Source: Streptomyces humi
GTDB taxonomy: Bacteria; Actinomycetota; Actinomycetes; Streptomycetales; Streptomycetaceae
Assembly: GCF_001005085.2 (NCBI RefSeq)
Contig: NZ_LBMU02000021.1
Coordinates: 62,001-126,000 of the forward strand
DNA length: 64,000 nucleotides
Reading direction: 5' to 3'
The notes below the pieces were generated by a model. That model worked only from the letters and a program-made list of their open reading frames with translations. It was not told the origin of the DNA and ran no database searches. The position numbers and the translations under genes are program-made. Shown here in pieces: positions 51,901 to 59,344 of this stretch (within the stretch, counting starts at the first letter, position 1; every line of letters starts with the position of its first letter).

Positions 51901-53473
51901 CGACGACACGCTCCTGCTGGACGACGTGCCGGCGGTGCGGGCGCAGGGCGCGCTGCCCGCCGCGCCGTACGGTGTCGAGGACCTGCCCGCCGAGCAGGCC
52001 CGCCGGGCCGTCGCCGTGGACTTCGCGACCTTCGGGCACCTGATCGTGGCCGGTGCCCCGCGGACCGGGCGTTCGCAGGTGCTGCGCACCATCGCCGGTT
52101 CGCTGGCCCGCACCAACTCCTGTGCCGACGTCCACCTGTACGGCATCGACTGCGGCAACGGCGCGCTCAACGCGCTGACCCGGCTGCCGCACTGCGGGGC
52201 GGTCGTCGGCCGTAACCAGACGGAGCGGGTGGAGCGCCTGATGGCCCGCCTGTCCGGCGAGCTGAGCCGCCGTCAGGAGCTGTTGGCCGACCGGGGGTTC
52301 GCGGACATCGGTGAGCAGCGCGCGGCGGTGCCGGAGGCGGAGCGGCTGCCGCACATCGTGCTGCTGCTCGACCGCTGGGAGGGCTGGCTGCCCACCCTCG
52401 GCGAACTGAACCACGGTGACCTCACGGACCAGATCATGGTGATGATGCGGGAGGGCGCCAGCGTCGGCATCCATCTCGTCCTCACCGGTGACCGGCAGAT
52501 CCTGGCCGGCCGGATCTCCTCCCTCACCGAGGACAAGTACGGGCTGCGGCTCGCCGACCGCGCCGACTTCTCCATGCTGGACATCAACTCCCGCAAGGTT
52601 CCGGAGGAGATCCCGCCGGGCCGTGCCTTCCGCAGCGAGACGGCCGCGGAGACGCAGTTCGCGCTGCTCGCCGCGGACACCACCGGCCAGGGGCAGGCCG
52701 CCGCGATCGCCGCGATCGGCGAGTCCGCGGCGGCCCGGGACGCGGACGTGCCGCGTTCCCGGCGTCCGTTCCGGGTCGACGTGCTGCCCGGCCGGATCTC
52801 CTTCGAGGACGCCTGGGCCATGCGGGACCCGGCGACGACGGCCTCCCCGCTGTGGGCCCTGGTGGGGGTCGGCGGCGACGAACTCACCGCTTTCGGGCCG
52901 GACCTGGCGCAGGGCGTGCCCGCCTTCGTCATCGGCGGACCCGCCAAGTCCGGCCGCTCCACGACCCTGCTGGGCTTCGCGCGCTCGTACCTCGCCAAGG
53001 GGGTGCGCATCGTCGTCGCGGCGCCCCGGCAGTCACCGCTGCGTGAACTCGACGGCCAGGACGGCGTTCTGAAGGTGTTCACCGGACGGGACGTCGACGA
53101 GGACGAACTGGAGGAACTGGTGAACACGGCCACCCCGGCCGATCCGGTCGTCGTGCTCGTGGACGACGCCGAGGTGCTGGACGACTGTGACGCCGAGGAC
53201 GTGTTCAAGCGGATCGTGGAGCGGGGTGCCGAGGAGGGTCTGGCCGTCGTCATCGCGGGTGACGAGGACGAGATCTGCGACGGCTTCTCCGGCTGGCAGG
53301 TCGACGCCAAGAAGGCCCGCCGGGGCATCCTGCTCTCCCCGCAGGAGTCCGGCTCCGGCGAGCTGATCGGCATCCGGACCACCCGGGCCATGGTCGGCGG
53401 GCCGATCCAGCCCGGCAAGGGCATGCTGCACCTGGGCAGCGGGGAGCACGTCACCGTCACGACCCCGCAGTAG
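48902..53473 (+). CDS. EccC/EssC-like FtsK/SpoIIIE-family T7SS ATPase
   Basis: This 1523-residue motor of type VII secretion has a soluble N-terminal part (about 1-245) with a ubiquitin-like and an FHA-like segment (RYDIGTGAASHIRVEDPELPARAA), as in EssC of Firmicutes. Two membrane helices follow (about 253-295), then three ATPase domains. Domain 1 has canonical Walker A GTTGSGKS (717-724) and Walker B LLIVIDEF (about 822-829). Domains 2 (GAPRTGRS, from about 1051) and 3 (GGPAKSGRS, from about 1345) have Arg in place of the P-loop Lys. The GTG start has a strong GGGGGAG site. It probably recognises the Esx-like proteins of this island. Other core components are not in the window. Confidence 0.93.
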   Translation: MRLSLTVVDPVGGATADVVLDADPESTVGDVARELARQVGSGYPAADEGGAQVIPIGAHRQQPAPFQVSGPLAYVDGYALDPAATVVGSPLRDGVVVSLHDPAGCLMGEPTGIVEFRVAGGPAAGAVHRLGVGRYDIGTGAASHIRVEDPELPARAATLAIAIDGTCKVQAHTADAKLDGEEFKSDGDWPLGAQLALGNSLFEITGYAPPNAALKWSDDGAGLDYNRPPRLRPADRQTHFSLPNPPGDYEARPLPWLMAVLPLVGAVVSVMMFGRWYYLIMALMSPVMLFGNYFMDKKHGRKSHAKQLKEYKEHKARIDGEAQEALVAERTERRAAVPDPAAVLTFGTGPRTRLWERRRTDADHLLIRFGTGRVPSEVELDDPEQDEHKRKVRWYIEDAPVALSLRDLGVVGVAGPGDSAHSLGRWAVAQTAVLHSPMDVQFYVLTDHDAGTRWDWVRWLPHSRPGGGQDVNVLIGTDSETVGARVGELTQLLDGRQKALQQGGRNKGDGPAFADPDIVVVWDGSRRLRSMPGVVRLLREGPGVAIRSICLDEEERFLPGECQGVVVAEPVAGETAPATPVPQQAAGGFPSFQAWHPQAGAGEEQAPQDLELRLRVEQSGALRKRGVRPDFVSAAWCARLARSLSPLRDISGETEDSALPGASRLLDVLQLEPPTRDAIAARWRMGGQSTMAVIGESYDGPFGIDLRRDGPHGLIAGTTGSGKSELLQTIVAALAVANTPENMTFVLVDYKGGSAFKDCVKLPHTVGMVTDLDAHLVERALESLGAELKRREHILAAADAKDIEDYQDLVRRDPSHSPVPRLLIVIDEFASMVRDLPDFVTGLVNIAQRGRSLGIHLLLATQRPSGVVSPEIRANTNLRIALRVTDAGESTDVIDAPDAGHIAKSTPGRAYVRLGHASLVPFQSGRVGGRRPGAADPATLAPWAGALSWQDLGRTALRKPESETKEDDEITDLKVLVDAVREANTALAVPAQHSPWLPALDDTLLLDDVPAVRAQGALPAAPYGVEDLPAEQARRAVAVDFATFGHLIVAGAPRTGRSQVLRTIAGSLARTNSCADVHLYGIDCGNGALNALTRLPHCGAVVGRNQTERVERLMARLSGELSRRQELLADRGFADIGEQRAAVPEAERLPHIVLLLDRWEGWLPTLGELNHGDLTDQIMVMMREGASVGIHLVLTGDRQILAGRISSLTEDKYGLRLADRADFSMLDINSRKVPEEIPPGRAFRSETAAETQFALLAADTTGQGQAAAIAAIGESAAARDADVPRSRRPFRVDVLPGRISFEDAWAMRDPATTASPLWALVGVGGDELTAFGPDLAQGVPAFVIGGPAKSGRSTTLLGFARSYLAKGVRIVVAAPRQSPLRELDGQDGVLKVFTGRDVDEDELEELVNTATPADPVVVLVDDAEVLDDCDAEDVFKRIVERGAEEGLAVVIAGDEDEICDGFSGWQVDAKKARRGILLSPQESGSGELIGIRTTRAMVGGPIQPGKGMLHLGSGEHVTVTTPQ

Positions 53474-53498
53474 CGGCGGCGGAGCGGGGGATCCGGCG

Positions 53499-55391
53499 TC
53501 AGTCCCCCGCCTTCGACATCACCGCCGTCGGATTGCCCTCCGCCGAACTGTCCGACGTGTAGACCAGGTCGCCGTGGGCCGGGGTCAGGTAGACGGTGTT
53601 CGTGGCGGGGTCGCAGCCGTCGTGGTTGCCCTTGGCGCCGGTCGAGGAGGCGACGAGCCTCGTCCTCGTCACCGACTTCAGGGTGAGGATGTCCGTACAG
53701 ACCCCGCCCAGTTGGTCCGTCTGGCGGAGTCGGCCCAACTCGGCGCCGACGGCCGCCTGTTCGACGGTGACCCGGAAGGTACCGACGGGCAGGTTGCCGT
53801 CCAGGGCGGTGGCCGAGCCCTCCCAGGTGCCGAGGTAGCCGGCCGGGATCACCCCCGCGCCGGAGGCGGACGCCGAGGTCGAGGACGACGAGGAGGCCGC
53901 GGTCGAGGGTGGTGTGGCGGCGGCGCCCGAATCACTGCTCGGCCCGTCGCCGCCGGTCCCGAGGAACGGCTTCACCAGGAACCCGACCCCCACGGTGACC
54001 ACCGCCAGCGCGCCGGCCACCGCGAGCGCGACCGTGCAGCTCACCCGGCGCCCGCGTCCGCCCTCGCCGGGTACGGCGGTCGCGGCGACACTCACGGACA
54101 CCTTCCCGGGCACCGACGGCACGTCGTCACGCGGCTCCGGCGACACCGACACGGTCGCGGGAGCCACCGGTACGGCAGAGGGAGCCACCGGTACGGCAAA
54201 GGGAGCCGCCGGTACGGCAGAGGGCACCGCCGGTACGGCAAAGGGAGCCGCCGGTACGACCGCGGGCGGCACCGTCGGGGCCGGCCCGAACTGCCCGCCG
54301 ACGGACGGGGCGCTGAACGCCACCGGCCCGGAAGCCGGCACCGCCGACGGCCCCGCCGAAGGGCCCGCCGCCCCGGACGCCGACACCACCGAAGCACCCG
54401 CCGCCCCGGACGCCGACACCGCCGCGGGGCCCGCCGACGCATCCGCCGAAGAGCCCGCCGCCCCGGGTGGCGTCCCGGCCGCCGGATCCGCCTCCGCCGC
54501 GTCCAGGTTCAGCAGCTGTACGGCGCTCCGGCTCACCCGTTCCACCAGTGCCCCGGGCAGCCAGCCGCCGGTCATCAGTCGTGCGGCCCCCTCCGGAGCC
54601 AGTCGCCGGGCCAGCTCCGCGGGCTCCGGGCGGCCGCCCGCCTCCTTGGCGAGACACGCCTCGGCAGCCGCCCGCAACTCTCCGCTCAGCGACCCGAGTT
54701 CCGGCTCCTCGTGGACGACCTGGTAGAGCAGCGCGGCCGAGGAGTCACCGCGGAAGGGCGGCTGCCCGTTCGCCGCGTAGGCCAGCACCGCCCCCAGGGA
54801 GAACATGTCGGCTGCGCCCGTGACGCCCTTGCCGAGGATCTGCTCGGGAGACATGTATCCCGGCGAGCCGATCGACACCCCCGTCGACGTGAGCGAGGCG
54901 GTGCCGTCCGTGGCACGGGCGATGCCGAAGTCGATGAGCAGCGGCCCGTCCAGGGTGAGCAGCACGTTGGACGGCTTCACGTCCCGGTGCACCAGGCCCA
55001 GTTCATGGACCGCCGCCAGCGCCTCCGCGAGCCCGGCGCCCAGCGCCCGTACCGTGTGGGCGGGCAGCGGGCCGCCGTCGGTCACGGCGGCCGTCAGGGA
55101 GGGGCCGGCCGCGTAGGCGGTGGCGACCCAGGGCACCGGCGCGTCCGGGTCGGCGTCCAGGACGGGTGCCGTCCAGGCGCCGCCGACCCGCCGGGCCGCG
55201 GCCACCTCGCGGCGGAACCGGGCCCGGAACTCCTCGTCCAGCGCGAAGTGCGGATGCACGATCTTGACCGCGACCGTGCGGCCGCCGGCCGACCGGCCGA
55301 GGTAGACCCGGCCCATCCCGCCGGAGCCGAGCCGGCCGAGCAGCCGGTAGGGCCCCACGGCCGTCGGTTCGTCACCCGCGAGCGGCTGCAT
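53499..55391 (-). CDS. Membrane Ser/Thr protein kinase (PknB type)
   Basis: This 630-residue Hanks-type kinase has the P-loop GSGGMG (22-27), K43, HRD at 135-137 followed by KPSN, DFG at 154-156 and SPEQ in the activation region, so all catalytic residues are present. A linker rich in Ala/Pro/Ser, with heptads such as VPAAPFA encoded by 21-base repeats (54159-54259), leads to a membrane helix (about 455-478). An extracytoplasmic domain has two cysteines (VCTDIL, HDGCDP). No PASTA domain is seen. The ATG at 55391 is preferred. It converges with eccC (25-base gap), raising the possibility of signalling to the T7SS, which is only suggestive. Confidence 0.92.
   Translation of the reverse strand: MQPLAGDEPTAVGPYRLLGRLGSGGMGRVYLGRSAGGRTVAVKIVHPHFALDEEFRARFRREVAAARRVGGAWTAPVLDADPDAPVPWVATAYAAGPSLTAAVTDGGPLPAHTVRALGAGLAEALAAVHELGLVHRDVKPSNVLLTLDGPLLIDFGIARATDGTASLTSTGVSIGSPGYMSPEQILGKGVTGAADMFSLGAVLAYAANGQPPFRGDSSAALLYQVVHEEPELGSLSGELRAAAEACLAKEAGGRPEPAELARRLAPEGAARLMTGGWLPGALVERVSRSAVQLLNLDAAEADPAAGTPPGAAGSSADASAGPAAVSASGAAGASVVSASGAAGPSAGPSAVPASGPVAFSAPSVGGQFGPAPTVPPAVVPAAPFAVPAVPSAVPAAPFAVPVAPSAVPVAPATVSVSPEPRDDVPSVPGKVSVSVAATAVPGEGGRGRRVSCTVALAVAGALAVVTVGVGFLVKPFLGTGGDGPSSDSGAAATPPSTAASSSSSTSASASGAGVIPAGYLGTWEGSATALDGNLPVGTFRVTVEQAAVGAELGRLRQTDQLGGVCTDILTLKSVTRTRLVASSTGAKGNHDGCDPATNTVYLTPAHGDLVYTSDSSAEGNPTAVMSKAGD
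54159..54259. repeat. 21-bp tandem repeat inside the kinase linker
   Basis: About five units such as GGGAGCCACCGGTACGGCAGA start at 54159, 54180, 54201, 54222 and 54243. In the leftward reading frame they encode a seven-residue Val/Pro/Ala repeat. Length change would alter the linker between kinase and membrane without shifting the frame. Confidence 0.82.
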
Positions 55392-55450
55392 GCGCCCCAC
55401 CCCCCAGAGAGTCCGGACCCCCCGGAGCCCACGCAGCAGCCTATTGCCTG

Positions 55451-56308
<858 letters not shown>

Positions 56309-56402
56309 CTAGACCCCATGAGGTACGGTGCTGAGACCGCCCCCGCCGTCAAGGCAACCGAGGGATCATTCAAACGTCCGGGTGACGTGATCTTGGCCTC
56401 TG

Positions 56403-56430
56403 TTGCTTTCGGCTGCCCACATGCTAGGCT
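56403..56430 (+). promoter_or_regulatory. Candidate promoter of the cold-shock gene
   Basis: TTGCTT and TAGGCT, separated by 16 bases, fit the HrdB-type Streptomyces consensus (TTGACN/TAGANT-like) moderately. Transcription from here would give a leader of about 155 bases before the ATG at 56594. Confidence 0.5.
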
Positions 56431-56593
56431 CGCCGCAAGTTGCAGTTTGGTTTCCCTTGCAGTACAGAGCCTGCGGAGCATGTAACCGCGGGCTCTCGTC
56501 GTTTTCAGACATATGCAGTTGTGCGGCACTTAGTTTGTTTTCACACTTGCAGGTTCTGGAGCAGGGCGACCCTTTTGAGCCCAAGGAGGGCTT

Positions 56594-56797
56594 ATGGCTA
56601 CCGGAACCGTGAAGTGGTTCAACGCCGAAAAGGGCTTTGGCTTCATCGCCCAGGAAGGCGGCGGCCCCGACGTCTTCGTCCACTACTCCGCGATCAACGC
56701 CAGCGGGTTCCGCTCCCTCGAGGAGAACCAGCAGGTGAGCTTCGACGTCACGCAGGGCCCGAAGGGTCCGCAGGCGGAGAACGTCACCCCCGTCTGA
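56594..56797 (+). CDS. Cold-shock domain protein
   Basis: This 67-residue single CSD protein binds single-stranded RNA and DNA. RNP1 (KGFGFIAQ) and RNP2 (VFVHYSAI) are intact, and the ends match bacterial Csp proteins. A ribosome site (AAGGAGG) lies 7 bases upstream. The long A/T-richer leader (about 56440-56580) with repeated TTGCAG words may control translation, as in cold-shock mRNAs elsewhere. A strong terminator follows. Confidence 0.96.
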   Translation: MATGTVKWFNAEKGFGFIAQEGGGPDVFVHYSAINASGFRSLEENQQVSFDVTQGPKGPQAENVTPV

Positions 56798-56841
56798 TCC
56801 CAGACAAACCAAGTCTGATCGCAGACTGAGTGCAGTACCCA

Positions 56842-56874
56842 AGGAGCCCCGCGCCGTCAGGCGACGGGGCTCCT
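56842..56874 (+). terminator. Terminator of the cold-shock gene
   Basis: A perfect 10-base stem, AGGAGCCCCG with CGGGGCTCCT, and a 13-base loop are followed by GCCTTT. It sits 45 bases after the stop codon. Confidence 0.88.
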
Positions 56875-56922
56875 GCCTTTCCCGCCCCGGGTTGTCAGTG
56901 GGGGCCGTTAGGGTCCACCGGC

Positions 56923-57561
56923 ATGACCGCAGACTTCCTCGCCGCCACCCGTACCTTCTACGACACGATCGCCGAGGACTACGCCGAGCACTTCCGTGCG
57001 GAACTCGCCGGCCGGCCGCTGGAACGGGCCCTGCTGGCCACGTACGCCGAGCTGGTGGGGGCGGGGGGTGCGGTGGCGGACCTGGGCTGCGGGCCCGGCC
57101 GGACCACCGGCCGGCTGGCCTCGCTCGGCCTCTCGGTGTCCGGCCTCGACCTGTCGGCGTCGATGCTCGCCGTCGCCCGCCGCGAGAACCCCGGCCTGCG
57201 CTTCGTACAGGGCTCGATGCTGGAGCTGGAGACCGCGGACGGGGCGCTGGACGGAGTGGTGTGCTGGTACTCGTCCATCCACATCCCCGACGATCACCTG
57301 CCGGCGCTGTTCGCGGAGTTCCGGAGGGTGCTGCGGCCGGGGGGCCACCTGCTCCTCGCGTTCCAGGTGGGTGACGTGGCACGGCGGTTCGAGGACCCCT
57401 GGGGGCATCCGGTGGCGCTGGACTTCGAGCGCCGGCGCCCGGAGCGGATGGCCGCCCTGCTGGCCCGGGCGGGCTTCACCCCGCACTCCAGCACCGTGCG
57501 CGAGGCGGACGAGCAGCTCGGGGAGTCCAGCCCGCAGGCGTTCCTGATCGCCGTCGCCTGA
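56923..57561 (+). CDS. SAM-dependent methyltransferase
   Basis: This 212-residue class-I methyltransferase has the SAM loop VADLGCGPGR (about 52-61), the acidic end of strand 2 (SGLDLSASML), the post-II VVCWYSSIHI and the FRRVLRPGGHLLLAF strand. The substrate is unknown; small-molecule or detoxification roles are common in this group. The ATG at 56923 has an AGGG site. It is separated from the cold-shock gene by a terminator, and downstream it converges with the oxidoreductase gene. Confidence 0.88.
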   Translation: MTADFLAATRTFYDTIAEDYAEHFRAELAGRPLERALLATYAELVGAGGAVADLGCGPGRTTGRLASLGLSVSGLDLSASMLAVARRENPGLRFVQGSMLELETADGALDGVVCWYSSIHIPDDHLPALFAEFRRVLRPGGHLLLAFQVGDVARRFEDPWGHPVALDFERRRPERMAALLARAGFTPHSSTVREADEQLGESSPQAFLIAVA

Positions 57562-57584
57562 CCCGCGGGGCCCAGACCGCGGGA

Positions 57585-58427
57585 TCACGCCGTCAGACGC
57601 TCCCGGAGCAGTGTGCGTATCGAGACCGGTTCGCGGCCGAGCAGTTCCGCCAGGGCGGGGCCCGGGGTCGCGAACTCGTTCTCGCGGGCCGCGGTGAAGA
57701 TGCCGAGGAGCTGGTCCGCCGTCTCGGCGGGGACGCCGTCGGCCCGCAGGTGGCGGACGAAGTCGGCGTCGGGCACCGTGGTCCTGGTGGCGCCGGCCGG
57801 CTCGGCGAGGTCGGCGAAGGTGAGCGCCTCGGAGCCGGTCAGCGACGGCGTGGGCCCCTCGAAGCGGCCCTCGTCGGCCAGCACGACGGCGGCGGCTTCC
57901 GCCAGGTCCTCGTGGGCCGTCCAGCACACCGGGCCGTCGGCGGGCAGGGCCACCTGTCCGGTTTCCAGGCCGCGGGCCAGGAAGTCGAGCCCACTGGCCG
58001 CGTGGAAGCCGTTGCGCAGGGACGTCCAGGAGAGCCCGGAGGCCGCCAGGTCCCGTTCGGTGGCCGCGTGGTCGCGGCAGGCCTGGAAGCGGGACACGGG
58101 GCTCGCGCCCATCTGCGCGGTGTAGACGATCCGGCGGGCGCCGGCCGCGACGGCCGCCCCGACGGCGGTGCGGTGCTGCCGGACGGTCTCCTCGCCCATC
58201 CGGTCGACGGAGACGAGCAGGATCTGGGACGCGCCCTCGAAGGCGTGCGCGAGCCCGGCCGGTTCGGTGAAGCTGCCCTGCCGTACCCGTACTCCCCGGT
58301 CGGCGAGGGCCTGTGCCTTCTTCGGGTCGCGGACGCTGACGCCGACCTGTCCGGCCGGCACCCGGTCCAGCAGGCGAGCCACGATGAGGCCGCCGAGCCG
58401 TCCGGTGGCTCCGGTCACGATGATCAC
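57585..58427 (-). CDS. NAD(P)-binding oxidoreductase (NmrA/QorB-like)
   Basis: This 280-residue atypical short-chain dehydrogenase-like protein has a Rossmann motif GATGRLGG at the N-terminus and an RDPKKAQAL cofactor-specificity loop. The family-typical GAHRIVYTAQMG-like strand reads GARRIVYTAQMG. There is no Tyr-x3-Lys pair in the classical place. The group includes NAD(P)H-quinone oxidoreductases of the QorB kind and redox sensors. GTG 58427 is preferred because GGAGG precedes it by 6 bases. It is divergent from a TetR gene, with palindromes between them, so it is probably its target. Confidence 0.87.
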   Translation of the reverse strand: MIIVTGATGRLGGLIVARLLDRVPAGQVGVSVRDPKKAQALADRGVRVRQGSFTEPAGLAHAFEGASQILLVSVDRMGEETVRQHRTAVGAAVAAGARRIVYTAQMGASPVSRFQACRDHAATERDLAASGLSWTSLRNGFHAASGLDFLARGLETGQVALPADGPVCWTAHEDLAEAAAVVLADEGRFEGPTPSLTGSEALTFADLAEPAGATRTTVPDADFVRHLRADGVPAETADQLLGIFTAARENEFATPGPALAELLGREPVSIRTLLRERLTA

Positions 58428-58472
58428 GATGTCCTCCAGTGAGCACGGTGAGAGCATCGACACCAGGCGCTG

Positions 58473-58508
58473 GTATCGACGGAAACAGCTTCAGCGTAAC
58501 ATCGATAC
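58473..58508. promoter_or_regulatory. GTATCGA / TCGATAC inverted repeat
   Basis: Two perfect 7-base arms lie 22 bases apart in the gap between the oxidoreductase and TetR genes. The arms share the ATCGAT core with the second palindrome at 58532-58542. They could be two half-sites or a wide operator. Confidence 0.5.
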
Positions 58509-58531
58509 TAACGACGGAAGCAAGAGCGCGA

Positions 58532-58542
58532 TATCGTTGATA
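58532..58542. promoter_or_regulatory. TATC-GTT-GATA palindrome abutting the TetR start codon
   Basis: This perfect 4-3-4 palindrome lies immediately before the ATG at 58544. Its position would allow TetR to block its own transcription or translation start. No ribosome site is visible, so the mRNA may be leaderless. Confidence 0.5.
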
Positions 58543-58543
58543 C

Positions 58544-59242
58544 ATGGCCTCGGAAGCACGTGACACGGACACCCGGCGACGCGTCGTCGACGCCGCCATC
58601 GGGCTGCTGGAGCGCGAGGGGCGGGACGCCGTCACCACCCGGGCGGTCGCCGTCGCCGCCGGTCTGCAACCCCCGGCGATCTACCGGCTGTTCGGTGACA
58701 AGGAGGGGCTGCTGGAGGCGGTGGCCGAGCACGGCTTCGCCACGTTCCTCGCGAGCAAACGCGTGGTCCCGGACCCCGAGGACCCGATCCAGGACCTGCG
58801 GGACAGCTGGGACCTGGCGGTCCGGTTCGGCCTGGAGAACCCCGCGCTGTACTCCCTGATGTACGGCGACGTCGCCCGCAGTGACTCGCCCGCCTTCCGG
58901 ACCGGTCTGGAGATCCTCCGCGGCCGGGTCCGGCGGCTCGCCGTCGGCGGTCTGCTGCGCGTCGGCGAGGCGCTCGCGGCGAACGTCATCCACGCCACGG
59001 CCCGGGGGGCCGTCCTCACCTGGCTGTCCATGCCGGAGCCCGACCGCGACCCGGCGCTGCTGACCACGCTCCGGGAGGCGATGGTCACGGCGATCACCAC
59101 GGAGGAACCGGCGGTGCGCGCCGCGGGGCCGGCCGGTGCGGCGCGGGCGTTGCGGGCCGGGCTTCCTGAGCAGACGGTGCTCAGCGGGGCGGAGCGGGAG
59201 TTGTTGCGGGAGTGGCTCGACCGGCTGGCCGAGGAGGGGTGA
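58544..59242 (+). CDS. TetR-family transcriptional regulator
   Basis: This 232-residue regulator has an N-terminal helix-turn-helix (RDAVTTRAVAVAAGLQPPAIYRLFGDKEGLLEAV, about 27-60) and an all-helical ligand domain. It faces the QorB-like gene across palindromes, the usual layout for a local repressor responding to a small molecule, perhaps a quinone or electrophile. The absence of a Shine-Dalgarno sequence suggests leaderless translation. It converges with the acyl-CoA ligase gene. Confidence 0.92.
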   Translation: MASEARDTDTRRRVVDAAIGLLEREGRDAVTTRAVAVAAGLQPPAIYRLFGDKEGLLEAVAEHGFATFLASKRVVPDPEDPIQDLRDSWDLAVRFGLENPALYSLMYGDVARSDSPAFRTGLEILRGRVRRLAVGGLLRVGEALAANVIHATARGAVLTWLSMPEPDRDPALLTTLREAMVTAITTEEPAVRAAGPAGAARALRAGLPEQTVLSGAERELLREWLDRLAEEG

Positions 59243-59344
59243 GCCGGCGGCCGGCCGGGTGCGGGAGCGTCGTGGTCGACCGCGCGGTTCCTTCGGCCGG
59301 GGGTACCCCAGCCCCCCGTCAGGGGCGCTACCGACCGGCGTCGG

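Noticed and set aside
48593..52474. Leftward open frame of about 1290 codons opposite eccC
   Set aside because: Antisense shadow of the ATPase gene. The translated protein is low-complexity Gly/Val/Leu/Arg text with no family features.
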